64,000 bases of DNA, taken from NCBI GenBank assembly GCA_951804985.1, contig OX638131.1, positions 36,301,544-36,365,543 of the forward strand, in the 5' to 3' direction. This document shows positions 10,698-22,740 of this stretch, one piece after another. Numbering within the stretch: the stretch's first letter is position 1; every line of letters starts with the position of its first letter. The notes beneath the pieces were generated by a model. That model worked only from the letters and a program-made list of their open reading frames with translations, was not told the origin of the DNA and searched no databases. This DNA comes from Dryomyza anilis. Lineage: Eukaryota > Arthropoda > Insecta > Diptera > Dryomyzidae. The position numbers and the translations under genes were made by a program.

Positions 10698-10870
10698 TGC
10701 CGGCATCAGCAGTCCAGAGGTAGCGCGCTGGACTTGCATTCTGAAGGTCTCGGGTTCGAATCCCGGCTTGGGCATGGGCGGGTGATATTAACCAAAAAAT
10801 TGTAGGGAATAGATTTCACAGTATAATGGATATAGTCTGTCTGAGTGCTGTGGATCTTAGTAGATATTCC
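10698..10870 (+). mobile_element. tRNA-derived sequence, second SINE type or tRNA pseudogene
   Basis: GGTAGCGCGCTGG (from 10719) fits a polymerase III A box and GGTTCGAATCC at 10753-10763 is a perfect B box, spaced as in a tRNA. The anticodon arm does not pair (CTGGA against TCTGA around a CTTGCAT loop) and no clean acceptor stem forms, so a working tRNA is unlikely. It differs from the common SINE here in head sequence. The unrelated 3' body runs to about 10870, just before B2. Confidence 0.6.
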
Positions 10871-10874
10871 AAAA

Positions 10875-11617
10875 AAAACCAGTTGGGAAGGTTAGATCAC
10901 ATGGGAAATTTTAAAGTAGGTGTAATTATGATAGTTAGAATTATCAAAATTATAGTCGGTCTAAGCCGACTATAAATACCCTACACATATGTGTGGTTAC
11001 CATTCAAAGTGATATATAGGTCACCATGGTATACGAATCCTGAAAATAACTACAAACTTTCTATCCCTGAAGATTTTTCTTTCATTTGATACCCATATTT
11101 ACAAATGGGTAGGTATACCGAATTTCGATTTTTTTTTTTGTGAACCACAAGTCTTTTCGCCGGAAAACATTATTATCATGTATTTGAGCATGATATCAAT
11201 ATATATTTGACCAAAAAAGTTTTCCTAAGCACATATAGATAAAAATTGATCTTTATATGAACATTTTATATGAGGTATTTGAACATAAGTGGTCGGATCA
11301 TAGGTCACAATGGACCGATCTCGCCAATTTTTTCGCACATACAGCGTAGGTATATTAGTAATCTAAGTTATAAGTTTCATTTATCTAGCTTTTCAATTTT
11401 AAAAGTAGTAGGGATTTCAACAGACAGACAGACAGACAGACAGACGGACAGACAGACGGACAGACAGACGGACAGACGGACATCGCTAAATCGACTCAGG
11501 AGGTCATGCTGATCAAGAATATATATACTTTTCCATACCGGAGATGCTTCCTTCTGGGTGTTACAAACGGCGTACCAAACTGAATATACCCTTTCACTCT
11601 TAGTGTAGGGTATAAAA
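10875..11617 (+). repeat. Family B element, copy B2
   Basis: This is a full-length copy aligned end to end with B1. The (GACA/GACG)n tract is at 11421-11480, after which comes CATCGCTAAATCGACTCAGG. It ends AGTGTAGGGTATAAAAA. Open frames across the tract are microsatellite artefacts. Confidence 0.92.
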
Positions 11618-12024
11618 ATAGAATGATTAAAAAGCAATTCTAGAATTTATTCTATACAGCCAGAGCACCTTACCGACTCGATACTATCCTTAATTATTTT
11701 TTGTATGAAACGGTTTTTATTGCAAGGCGTTCTACTTTCGTTTGTTGGAATAGTGAGCATAGAAGATCTTCCGAAACATCTTTTTTTACTGAATTTCTAG
11801 ATGTGATTTTTGCCGACAGCTTATAGAATATATTCACAAACATAGCTTCTAAAAAAAACTCAATTTGAGACACGTATTGTTCGCTTCCAAATTTCTTAAT
11901 ATTTAATGAGCACTTTTTACCGCAAATAAAGAAGCATACATTTTTATTTAATCTTTAATTTAATTGTTAAATTTTATTAATAATTGCAATTTATTTTTTT
12001 GAGGACAAAATTTACATTTACAAT
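11618..12024. other. Intergenic DNA, nothing recognised
   Basis: AT-rich, no gene or shared repeat seen. Confidence 0.55.
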
Positions 12025-12245
12025 TAATAATAATAGTCCTGAATAACTAAGCCCGAGACTCTCTCTTTGTACTCTAGTTAGTGTGACCTACAGTTTAATA
12101 CCGAAGCAGGCGGGGTGCGAGCTTTTTTATGGGCAGTGCTTTTCGCGATGGTTCGGCATTGTCTGCCGGGAGGTAGCGTGGTATAGAAGAATGATTTCTA
12201 TGAAAACCCCAGCTCGTAGTCAAACGTTTTGAAGTCTGAGCTACC
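12025..12245 (-). mobile_element. Old, diverged copy of the tRNA-derived SINE
   Basis: It retains the (AAT)n tail, GAGCTTTTTTATGGGCAGTG, GGTAGCGTGGTATAGAAGAA and a remnant of the head (GTAGTCAAACG...CTGAGCTACC), in the same order as the copies at 26703 and 36525, but with deletions and many substitutions. The B box region is lost. Confidence 0.75.
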
Positions 12246-12708
12246 TCTGAGAACATATTAATGAATCTAAAAATATAACATTATTTAAAGCTGTTATTTT
12301 TTATTTAATGTAATAGGGAAAGTGCACTTACGTTGAAATATTGACGATAAAATAACTCTTTATTTCACGTATTAAGGTATTATTGATTGAAGTCTGAGAT
12401 TAGATCAAATTCTATGTAAGGAATATTTATATTACTTACAACGTATATTTCAATAACGCGCTTCAGATTCTTTCCTTAATTTAATAAAATATCAATAAAA
12501 ATTAGAAATGACAATTCAAATTTTCAAACAAAAACAAAACAAAACGGTTACTTATTATTTTCTGCATTGCCGAGGAATATTGGAAGAATATTATTATTTA
12601 TTTTTGAATTTCAAGGCCTTTCAAAACGTAAATCAAAAATTGTTTAGTTATTAGTCAAAGTAATTAGTTATTAGTCAAAGCCTTTCAAAACATCTCAACA
12701 AATCAATT
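12246..12708. other. Intergenic DNA with a short direct duplication
   Basis: TTAGTTATTAGTCAAAG occurs twice in tandem at about 12645-12680. No gene seen. Confidence 0.5.
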
Positions 12709-13417
12709 TATATACCCTACACTAAGAGTGAAAGGGTATATTCAGTTTGGTACGCCGTTTGTAACACCCAGAAGGAAGCATCTCCGGTATGGAAAAGTAT
12801 ATATATTCTTGAACAGCATGACCTCCTGAGTCGATTTAGCGATGTCCGTCAGTCCGTCTGTTCATCTGTCTGTCTGTCTGTTGAAATCCCTACTACTTTT
12901 AAAATTGAAGAGCTAGATAAATGAAACTTATAACTTAGATTACTTATATACCTACGCTGTATGTGCGAAAATCGGGCGAGATCGGTCCATTGTGACCTAT
13001 GATCCGACCACTTATGTTCAAATACCTCATATAAAATTTACATATAAAGATCAATTTTTATGTATACGTGCTTAGGTAAACTTTTTTGGTCAAATATATA
13101 TTGAAATCATGCTTAAATAAATGATAATAATGTTTTCCGGCGAAAAGACTCGTGGTTCACAAAAAAAATCGAAATTCGGTACACCTACCCATTTATAAAT
13201 ATGGGTATCAAATGAATGGAAATTCTTCAGCGATTGAATTTTTGTAGTTATTTTCAGGATTCGTATACCCTGGTGACTTATAGATCACTTTGAATGGTAA
13301 CCACACATATGTGTAGGGTATTTATAGTCGGCTTAGACCGACTATAATTTTGATAATCCTAACTATCATAATTACACCTACTTTAAAATTTCCCATGTGA
13401 TCTAACCTTCCCAAGTG
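12709..13417 (-). repeat. Family B element, copy B3, reverse orientation
   Basis: This is the reverse complement of B1 and B2 over its length. It has the end TATACCCTACACTAAGAGTG at the left, a short (GTCY)n tract at 12850-12885, and TCTAACCTTCCCAA at the right. The microsatellite is shorter than in B2, which accounts for the smaller length. Confidence 0.92.
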
Positions 13418-14430
13418 AGTTTTAGTTACTATTGTCTGCATTGACGAGAAGAAATGTAGGAAGAGATCTGTTATTTATTTCAGAATTTCAAAGCTCAAAA
13501 GCATACAAATTGTTTAAAACATTATACTTTGCATTGCTTAGAAGGGGTTTTGGAATCACATTTTATTCAGTGATGTACTGCTTGCGCAGAAGCTGTTATA
13601 GCACAAATTTTTAATGGAGGAGTTCACAAATTTACTTCTGGGAATTAAAGAATAATAGTTCAGTGAATGGGTGCTTTTTGTATTTTACTTCAATTAAATA
13701 AAAATATTTTATTTTATTAATATTTATTAAAAATGTTTGTACATGTCCTTAAAATATGTAAACTCATAAAAGAAGCACAAATTACGATAGCTTAACTTAC
13801 TGTAACTTTAGAAATGGTTAACTACCGAAATCATTTAAACGTCCATGTAAAGGTTATAAAAATGAGCCAAACTCTCAGAAATAATAATTACGAGGTTGAC
13901 AATGTAGTGGATAAAACTACACTCTATAATGAAAAATATAATAATCCATTCACTGTTATCCTTCAATATAATCTGTCACATAACTACGAATAATGTTAGC
14001 AACAACTCGAAATCCAAAAAAAAAACTTCGATTGAAAATGGAATTTGATGGAATTTTCAAAAAATCCAGAAACCCTAGTTCCCCCCCTCCCGCTCAAATC
14101 CACACATAACGAAATTGCATAGATTTCAATTAAGTGCGAAACATTATGCGAATGCGGCTGCCTTGATTTGATTGGGACATGGATGGCATGGTTGCTGGTG
14201 ATGGCGAAATGGTGTCGTAAATATTTTGGATGCTGTCATTTCGCATAAATGTTGGGTTGGTATTTTGTGTGCATCTGATACATTTTTGAAAAAAAAAAAC
14301 GTCGTGCCTGCAATAAAAGTGTAAACATTTTAACAGAAGTGTACATGTTTTTGTTTGTGTATCCTTTGACGCCATTTGTTCATGTTACCAATCGGTTGGT
14401 AACAATGCCGCGAATGTGAGCATGTAGTAG
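13418..14430. other. Intergenic DNA, no supportable gene
   Basis: Two short open frames (13432-13614 + and 14130-14375 -) have no recognisable motif and are within chance length for this composition. Confidence 0.5.
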
Positions 14431-14510
14431 TTGTGTTGGAAACATGTGTTGGTTGGCCTGGTGTGGCCTGGTCTCGTTTGGTCTGGTTTGGTTTGGTCTG
14501 ATGTACGGCA
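14431..14510. repeat. Short tandem GT-rich minisatellite
   Basis: Irregular tandem units of the type TGGYCTGGT/TTTGGTCTGG repeat about seven times between 14447 and 14503. The local peptide pattern VWPGLVWSGLVWS in the overlapping frame only reflects the repeat. Confidence 0.7.
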
Positions 14511-15381
14511 TTCGCCGTCGTTCTTATTACAAGATTTTTTCAATTTATTGCGAACGAAGCTGATTTTATTTTTTGTCGCCGGTTTTGTTGCGTTGAATAT
14601 TTATGACCATGAATATAAAATGCGACAATTTTTTTCTGTATTTTTATTGCATTGCAAACACACTCACACACGTGCACACTTTTAAATGGACACAAATTGA
14701 GGGTAAACATACACGCACTACATATAAACAGTAAAAAAAATATAAAAAACACACACATTAAATTGTGAAAAATGTCATTTTAAATTTTCATTTAAAGCGT
14801 CGTCGTGTCGCTTAAATTTAAAAGTTGTTAATTTCTTCGTTGATTTATGCGTAGCGCATAAACAAAAAACCAAAATAATTTGCAGAATATAAAATTAATA
14901 AAATACTATGTACATGCAAAAATGTCTGAAAGTATTGTGTCCAGACAAATATTTAATTGCAATAATATGCGGCTGACATTTTGCAAAATTCTTTGTACGC
15001 ATTAAAAATTATTGAGCCACAAATTATTGCAAATGACCTGACGATTTATTGTCCAACTAGTATTATGTGAAATTAATTTGTTTTAAGTTTTATAATTAAA
15101 AATATTTTTTTTTTTGCTTTATTAATTGCATAATTATAAGACTTGGATGGGGGCAACACGTAAATGATTTATTTTAGAAATTTTAATATCAAATCAGATT
15201 ATTCATTTTACGCAACAAATTAATTCTTTAATTGAGGTTTTGCGAAATTTCAATTAAATTTTTTAGTAATCAAAAAGAGGATTAATTGATCAACCCATTG
15301 ATCAGAATTCCGATTAATTGATCATTCGATTAATCAAGTTTTCTACATAATCAAGTTCACGGTAAATCCGTATTTTTAACA
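14511..15381. other. Intergenic DNA
   Basis: AT-rich. It includes a cluster of GATTAATTGATCA-type words at 15275-15345 that are partly palindromic. No gene seen. Confidence 0.5.
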
Positions 15382-15483
15382 ATTTGTACTTCAATGCAGC
15401 AAATTATTTAGTTGGCGCAGTTTATGCAAATATATTTGCTGAAACTGCGCCGACTAATTAATTTGTTGCATTGACGTACAAAT
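15382..15483. repeat. Hairpin-forming palindrome, arms of about 42 bp
   Basis: The arm at 15382-15425 (ATTTGTACTTCAATGCAGCA onward) is the inverse of 15442-15483 with few mismatches, around a loop of about 16 bases. The inner word GGCGCAGTTT/AAACTGCGCC is the best conserved. TAGTCGGCGCAGTTT recurs at 22243-22257, so this is probably a tiny fold-back element. Confidence 0.8.
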
Positions 15484-16117
15484 ATTCATATTGGCAAACG
15501 AAATTAATGAATTAACGAAGAATCGCAAATGTTTTCATTGAATTAGTGAATTTCATTACTGGATTGTTTAATGAATGAAATTAATGTCGGTTGCTATATT
15601 TACGTCGATTATTTTTATCTGTGTGCTATTTGAAAAATTAAAGTATTATTTTACATATTTAGTTATATCTTTTTAACTGATTCATGTATTTTTATGAAGC
15701 CTTTTAATCACGCTTTCAAACAAAAGTAACTATTAAAAAAATATTTTCTTAGAAAAAGTTAAATATATTTTTTCAAATCAAACCCTTTTTAAAAATCAAA
15801 AATAAATATTTTGAAATCCTTGGGTTTTCCCGTCGATTAATAGCCTCTCATAGTTTCTGAACTATAAAGATTTAAAGTTAAATTGACGAACTTTTTCCAT
15901 ACTGGTTCATTTCACACTATTTCGGGGTTTTAATTAAAATAAACAAAAAATGAAATTAACGCAATGAGGACAATTGAAAAAATTCAATTAATTCAAAGTT
16001 TCTTTAAAATATTCTCTTCTAATATAAAAATGTAGAACAATTATTTTGTGCGTAATATTTAAAATAATTATGCACGTGTTTTTATAAAAAAAAAAACATT
16101 TTTTTACTCAATGCCAC
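15484..16117. other. Intergenic DNA, nothing recognised
   Basis: AT-rich, no gene or shared repeat identified. Confidence 0.55.
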
Positions 16118-17061
16118 ATGGGCATTTCCAGAAAACGTCAACCACGACCGAAATATTCAAAATGCTCAAATCTTTGAAATAATGGTGAATTGGTATCTTA
16201 TTTATCTGAATCTAAATATCTGAAAAGAAAATACTATTCCGTTAACGATAACGTATAGAAAAATGCTCATAAAGTTACGTTACTATACAACTTTAAAATA
16301 TACCAATTTTTCATGTACTTTAAGTAACCAAATTAAATAATTTGAAAGAAATACAGATACACAAAATTCTGTTTTTTAAAACATCTTTTTCTGTTTTTTA
16401 AAACATCTTTAATTAATACTTTAAAAGCCTAAAAATTAACATTAAAATTAAAATAAGGGACAAATTTTGATTTTTATTTTAGGATTGTCACTTATTATAT
16501 TATATATGTCACTTATTAAACTAAAGAGTTGATCCTCCTGATCCTGTTTCTAGAGCAGAATTTCCTCGGCATTTTCAGAAATGTAAACATCTATTTCCTA
16601 GTGATTCTAGGAAATTTTTAACAGCTAATTGAAATCTGTCATATCCGGAACTTTGAGTACCAAAAGTGTAAAAAAAATATCAAAAAAAGTGATAATTATA
16701 ATTTCTATACGGAACTTTTTGTCCCATTCGGAATTTTTCTGTGATTTATTATAAAAAAACTATAAACTTTGGAAAAAATATGAAAATTTATAAATAAAGC
16801 ACATGGTTTCAGCTATTTTCTAAAATAATGCAAAAAAATAATTATTACGCAAAATTCGCAGACTTTTTGGAATTTCCATGAATTTCAACATTAATTCCGT
16901 TTTTGTCCCGTCCGGAACGGGAACACTTTAATATATATATTTTGATCTACCGTATAGAATTCTCTAATTTTTTGCAGATATTTAGTCCTATTTATTTGGT
17001 CCTAATAAATACAAATAAAATTATTATTAATATCCCGTTCGGAACCCCAGGAAATGCCAAT
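16118..17061. mobile_element. Non-autonomous element with GGCATTTCC ends
   Basis: The left end GGGCATTTCCAGAAAACGTC and the right end CCCAGGAAATGCC are inverted over about 10 bases. The first 165 bases recur at 20616-20796, including TCAACCACGA, AATGCTCAAA and ACTCATAAAGTTACGTTAC or close variants. The interior repeats words such as GTCCCGTCCGGAAC and GTCCCATTCGGAAT. There is no transposase frame. Element A3 lies immediately to its right. Confidence 0.6.
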
Positions 17062-17077
17062 ATGCTCTGGAATATAT

Positions 17078-17594
17078 TTATACCCTACACCTATGAGGTA
17101 CAGGGTATATTAACTTTGTGCATATATTGTAACGCCCCTTAGGAGGCGTGTCCGGTATGGAAAAGAATATATATTCTTGATCAGCATCACTACCCGAGTC
17201 CGTTTAGCCATGTCCGTCTGTCTGTCTGTCCGTCTTGCTGTCTTGCTGTCCGAGTACAGAATAACTTGAGAAATACTAATCAGAATGCGATGAAATTTCG
17301 TCTCAATATATTTTAGCCAAAAGTAGTAACTGAGTTCGAAAATGAGCCAAATCGGTCAATGGACACGCCCACCTCCCATACAAGTCACTTTTATATAACT
17401 CTTTCGGAACTAATAACTCGAAAAGTATTCAAGGTATAGTTATAAAATTTAAAAGGTATTGTTAGAATTCACCTATAATTATGTGGTCCAAAAATTGGCG
17501 TGATCCACCCACTTTTTTTTTCATTATTTCCCGGGTTTTTATAATGGATATTTGATTCGTAAATTATTAAAATCAAATCTATGAAATATTAGCC
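17078..17594 (-). repeat. Family A element, copy A3, 5'-truncated
   Basis: This carries the conserved hairpin end (TATACCCTACACCTATGAGG), the (GTCY)n tract at 17212-17250 and the body down to GAAATATTAGCCT. It then stops abruptly, lacking about 290 bp present in A2 and A4. Confidence 0.92.
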
Positions 17595-18830
17595 TATTAT
17601 ATTTTACAATTTCAAATATTAATTTCAAGATTTGAAACAAGATATTCTTTTTTTAATTTGTTAATTTTTTACTGTATGTTACTCACTTAATAATTTTGTT
17701 ATACTTATAATGCAAGTAGGTATTTATTTAGCAATCATTTAAAACGGTATAAAAGCCTCAGTATTTTTCAAACTATGTTCAGTTCAAAAATAACTTTAAC
17801 ATACAATATTCCAGTACTATATTGCTTCGGACGAAAATCTTTTCAATTGTTAACGAATGTTTAAGAAACAAATAAATATTCTTCTAAACTTCTTAAAAAG
17901 AACACTAATTGTTTTAATATTAAAATAGTGCAAAAAGCCCGATTAATCTACGGAAAAACAAATAAAAGCTGTTTAAATTTTAATTAAATGTACAGATAAA
18001 AATTTAGTAGGCATTTAAAATTGTAAACAACGTGAATGAATTCCAAACGCAATGAAAAAATCTTTATCAGATCTTTTGCGGCAAAAGAATTTCTTTTGCA
18101 ATATGTTTACTGTAAAAAAATAAAGTATTTATCCTGAAAGAAAGTTCATTTGCCGTTGTGTGCCAAAAAACTTTTATATTAAAGGTACAACATTTATATT
18201 AAAGGTGCAATTATTTGTATGTTAAAACAAAAACTAAAAAAAATAATTAAAATCACTTAAAACGTTGCATACTTCTGGAATCAATTTCCAGGCATTTTCA
18301 AACTGTAAGATTCTGTGAGAAAATTTGTAATATTTAAAACTGCAAACGAATGCTCGTAATATAATCATCAGATTCATTTTTATTAATATTTGTATCTACT
18401 TTTATATATATAAAACTATTTCAATTTGATGAATGCTTTAAATTCAAACATTGATTCAGTCATATCATTTTTAAACGCACTAATTAGTAAATATTGGTTG
18501 ATATTTAAATATTTACATTTAATTACGCATTCATATATTTATTTTTTTACGTATTATTTTATTAATTAATAAGTTGTGCAAAAGTTAAAATAAAACTTAG
18601 CAACGCACAAATAATTATTAATTTTGTGGTTGGTTTTTTTATGAAACAAAAATAAATAACTCACAATTACTGTATTTGTTAATTATTTATTAATGAATAC
18701 GTATTAAATATCTTAATTATGCGTGGATTTTTTGCAATTTAATTTATATTTTAAATAAAATAAAATTTACAAAAAAGAAAAAAACTTGTCATAAATAGAA
18801 TAGTTTTTAAAATAATGTATATTAATCATA
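17595..18830. other. Intergenic DNA, nothing recognised
   Basis: Strongly AT-rich with no open frames above 60 codons. Confidence 0.6.
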
Positions 18831-18910
18831 GCAGCGTCGGTAACTTCCGCGGTTAGTGAGTTGGAAAGCTAGCCGAAAGATCCACAGGTTCAAAACTTGG
18901 CAGGGGCTTA
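18831..18910 (+). mobile_element. Decayed head of the tRNA-derived SINE
   Basis: GCGGTTAGTGAGTTGG, GCCGAAAGATCCACAGGTTC and GGCAGGGGCTTAACC match the tRNA-related head (A box region, B box region, GGGGCTAAC junction) with many changes. The SINE body is missing. Confidence 0.65.
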
Positions 18911-19982
18911 ACCAATTTAATGTTTAGCAAAGACATGAATTTGTTATTTTGCTATAATTGTTGAAAATAAATGATATATTTTAATTATTAGGTAATGCTA
19001 TAAAAATATTAAAAAAAAAACTTTAAATAATGTTGTGCTATTTTAAAATATTAAAAATTCCTAGGGTTTATGGTTAATTACGATCTAATGCAGCCAATAA
19101 ATATTCCACTCAACTCGTGGTAATTAAATTTTTGAAAATTTTGTTGAAAACGCTAATTAAACCGACACACACATTCGCATTCACACTCACACATGCGAAC
19201 GCACTTTTCACACATCCGCCCAGACGCATTTTTGTTATTCGCATCATGTCACGTGTCAATTTGGAATTTCTGAAATACATATTAATTTATGAGATAAATT
19301 ATGAAAATTCGCAAAGCCCGTCAACAAAACAGCACCAAACCAAAAAAACAACAAAAACAGCAGCAATAATCAAAGCAACCAAAGCAACAACATCATTTCA
19401 TTATGTGACACAAACTAACCGAAAATTAATTTTCATTGAAATTAAATTTTCAAATGTTTTATCTATGAGGGCGCGCACACACACACACAAATACACTTGG
19501 ACATTCACACTAGAGATGTCAAATACGTGCCATAAGTGAATCGTGGGATTTTGGGATTGTAAAATTAAAAAATAAACTCAATATAGCTACATAAAATTTT
19601 ATATTTGATTACGAAACCAATTAACTAATGCAAAAAAAAAATTAATAGGTTTGATATTCCCTCCCCAATCTACATATGTATGATTCTATTTCAGATTCTA
19701 TCTCAGAAATTATTCATATTTTGTATAATGGATTTACGACTTAAATTGAAGAAGAACAATGTTCGATATTGTAGCTTTATTTTATAAAATACTTAAATAT
19801 ATTTTTTTTAATTTCTTATGCATTAAATAATTTACAGCACATAAAAATGCGATCTTAATATGATTTTCCGAAGGACTTAATGTGTACCTATTATTCATTG
19901 CATAACATATATGGTGTTCACAATTAAATAAAAGTATTTACATTAAATCAAACCAGATATATAATTCTATTATTTCTCTTAC
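18911..19982. other. Intergenic DNA with CA-rich stretches
   Basis: CA-rich blocks occur at about 19163-19215 and 19471-19510. The open frame 19117-19539 spans both and has peptide composition expected from simple sequence. No gene supported. Confidence 0.55.
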
Positions 19983-20566
19983 TACCTTCAACTGGGGTGA
20001 CTTTGACCCGAAAAACTGTATATGTTGATTTTGTAATTCTTTTAATTCGCTATTTTGTAATGGAATGGGTATACACGTTCGAATTATTTGTTGTGGGTTT
20101 TAACCGTTTTAACCTCCATGTATAGATTAAGGCGACTTTAACTCGGCCAAAGTCACCCCAAAAACATTAATTTTAAGAACGATTAAATAAAATAAATAAT
20201 TAAAAATAGTAATGGACTAAAATGACTATATATATTTGGTTTATTAGAAAGAAAATATATTAATTTCTAACATAAACAATGTAACGTATTAATAGCAGAC
20301 GTATATTTTACATATTAAATTGATTTTGTTCGTAAATAAAATTAATGATTTTTAGCTACATTTACAAAGATATTAAAATGTTGTAATATGAGTGCTAAAA
20401 GTTAAGGAAATAGCATAACGCAGATAGAAAATGCTTCAAAGAAAATTATTGTAAAAGAAATGAAATCTGTAAGTCACTTGGATGCTGAGAAAATCTGATT
20501 GCAAACATTAGTTTTTGTTTGGCCAAAGTCACCTCTGGAAGTCTAAAGTCACCCCAGTTGACGGTA
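19983..20566. mobile_element. MITE with CAACTGGGGTGACTTT ends, 584 bp
   Basis: The left end from 19983 and the inverse of the right end up to 20566 match in 21 of 22 bases (TACC, then T or G, then TCAACTGGGGTGACTTT). Two further copies of the CCAAAGTCACC word lie inside at about 20138-20160 and 20522-20535, giving subterminal repeats typical of DNA transposons. No open frame. The superfamily is not assigned. Confidence 0.85.
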
Positions 20567-20615
20567 TGTTTTTCAAATAACTTTTTAAGTCTTCAGATAA
20601 AAAACAAATTCACAT

Positions 20616-20796
20616 ATAGGCATTTCCGGAAAAATGTCAACCACGACTGAAAAATTCAAAATGCTAAAATTTTTAATATTACAGTGGATTTGGATGGAAT
20701 CTTAAACATGTAAATCTAAAAATCTACATATTAACCAAAATTATATTCCGTTAACAGTCACGTATAAAAAATACTCATAAAGTTACGTTACACCGA
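20616..20796 (+). repeat. Second, partial copy of the GGCATTTCC element
   Basis: From AGGCATTTCCGGAAAAATGT to ACTCATAAAGTTACGTTAC it follows 16118-16285 in order and spacing. It stops there, where the family F repeat begins. Confidence 0.75.
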
Positions 20797-20960
20797 AAAA
20801 GACTGTATTAAAAATAAATAAAAATGTTTTTAAAATAAATACATATGTCTTTGATTTACTTCTAAAATGAAATGTATTTGTTTTTACTACATTGATGTAG
20901 TTGTTTTCGTATAGAAAAAAACTACATAATTTGAATGCATTTCTATTCAAAATTTTAATA
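20797..20960 (+). repeat. Family F repeat, copy 1
   Basis: GACTGTATTAAAAATAAATA, TTTTTAAAATAAATACATATG, ACTACATTGATGT and AAAACTACATAATTT recur in the same order at about 22565-22740. AT-rich, non-coding, class unknown. Confidence 0.6.
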
Positions 20961-22029
20961 CATTTGTATTGAAATATCTAGATTTTGTCTATATTTATAT
21001 GTCCCAAAATATGCATAGATATTACTACATATGTTTTTATTTTACTTCATTTGGTTTTTAATTTACTTTTTGTGATAAATAATTTTATAAAATTATTGTT
21101 ATATTTTATAAACAATAACAATTATTTTTTGATTCGGAAAGTTGTATGATCTTTTTGTTTTGAATAAAAATTAGATACAACAATTACAAATATGAAACAA
21201 GGTACATATAATACTAAAGAGTGGGACCTATAACTTCAAGAAAAATATACCATGAAATATGTACATACATACCACATGAACAATACGTGAATCAATAACG
21301 CGCTACATTAAATTGCAGACCGTTGAGTTACTAATACTTATTTGGCCACTGCAACCCATGATGGATTTCGGTCACAGAATTACCAACTTTAATTTTCGCT
21401 TTTTTATTTTCAAAACGAAACAGATGCAGCGAGAAACCCTGAATCTGTTCCCTAGTTCGGTTGGATTGTTTATGTTTATACCTGGTAACTCTGCAAAATA
21501 CGAAAAGGGTTCCCCTTCTACCTATTCACTGTTGCCGTCGTGTATTCGAATGAACTTCATATACACAGAAAAAAAAATAACCAACGTAAATACAGCAATC
21601 AAAATTAATTGTACACCATTCATTGGTCTAGCAATGACATTTTTGCCATTTTCATGTATTGAGCAAACACATTCGCTAAAAATGTTATTCGCGTCCAAAA
21701 ATATTCCAATAAATTATTTAATTGGTATGGTCGACGTTTTAAAAGCATTTTTGCATTTTCACAGTATTCTTTAAATTCTTTTTCAGTATATTAAAAAAAG
21801 AATAATATAAATTCTTGTGAAAGTATATAACAAATATACTTTTCTGATGATGAAGCATAATTAAATATGCAACTATTGCCATCATCATTTTCAACGACAC
21901 CAATAGTGTATGATCAAACTATATAAGCGTTTCTTTTGACATGAACCAGTTGTGAACTGATATGCGCGCCAACTATAAATTATAATTCTAAACGAATTCC
22001 ACCAATTTCACCTATGCCATTAAATTCAC
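20961..22029. other. Intergenic DNA
   Basis: It contains the 153-codon frame at 21313-21774 (+). The predicted peptide has no recognisable domain, and the frame crosses ordinary AT-rich sequence. I do not call it a gene. Confidence 0.45.
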
Positions 22030-22165
22030 CAGGGCTGTAAGCGAGTACACGAACACACACCACACGAACACACACCACATTAACACACACCACACATAAC
22101 CTCGCACTGCTACAGCTACTACTCACTGCTATAGCGACCTCGCACTGCTATAACATCAACGCAGT
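22030..22165. repeat. Two adjoining short tandem repeats
   Basis: Units of ACACACCACACGAAC/ACACACCACATTAAC repeat at about 22048-22100. They are followed by CCTCGCACTGCTAYA units at 22099-22152. Simple tandem arrays, no gene. Confidence 0.75.
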
Positions 22166-22564
22166 ATGCGAATACACATAGATGTTGCCAGCAAATGCGA
22201 TTGCTAATATGAAGAATGTGTACGCTAATACAATTAATAATTTAGTCGGCGCAGTTTTAGCAATAATTTGATTGTGTTGATGTACCTTTTTGGCTATATT
22301 TACGAATTATTGTTTTCTGTGTAATTAAAAAGTGCAGAAAACGAAGACACCGTACAGTTTCTGTACTATGAAGAAATCGAATGTGTTACTAAATTATTTA
22401 AAAAAAATACAAATGTATTTAAAATCGATTAAAATGTAGTAGAAATACATTTTTTCAAAACAAAGTAATAAATAAAATTTATTACGGTAATTATTTTTGT
22501 CGAAAATTAAGAGAGAAAGTCGGTTACAAAATATATGGATACGTGTCTCTCGTTAGTGTCGGCA

Positions 22565-22740
22565 TAAAACGTAAAAAATACTGTATTAAATATTAATAAA
22601 ACTGTCTTTAAAATAAATACATTTGTATATAATTTATGTTCAAATTATATCTATTTGTTTATACTACATTGATGTTTTTGAAAAACATTTTTGTATGGAA
22701 AATAAGTACATAATTTTACTGCATAACTGCATATTTTGAA
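22565..22740 (+). repeat. Family F repeat, copy 2
   Basis: Same order of words as 20797-20960 (ATACTGTATTAAA, TCTTTAAAATAAATACATTTG, ACTACATTGATGTTTTTG). Confidence 0.6.

Noticed and set aside
10700..10776. Functional tRNA gene
   Set aside because: Perfect B box, but the anticodon stem and acceptor stem do not pair.
11270..11637. Open frames with (TDRQ)n and (CLSV)n peptides
   Set aside because: Translation of the (GACA/GACG)n microsatellite of family B in both directions.
19117..19539. 140-codon open frame with Thr/Lys/His-rich peptide
   Set aside because: Spans CA microsatellites; composition follows the simple repeats.
21313..21774. 153-codon open frame, plus strand
   Set aside because: No domain or motif, codon use like the surrounding AT-rich DNA, and no promoter or splice context.
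22030..22165. CRISPR-like array
   Set aside because: Units are short, contiguous, without unique spacers, and the genome is eukaryotic.
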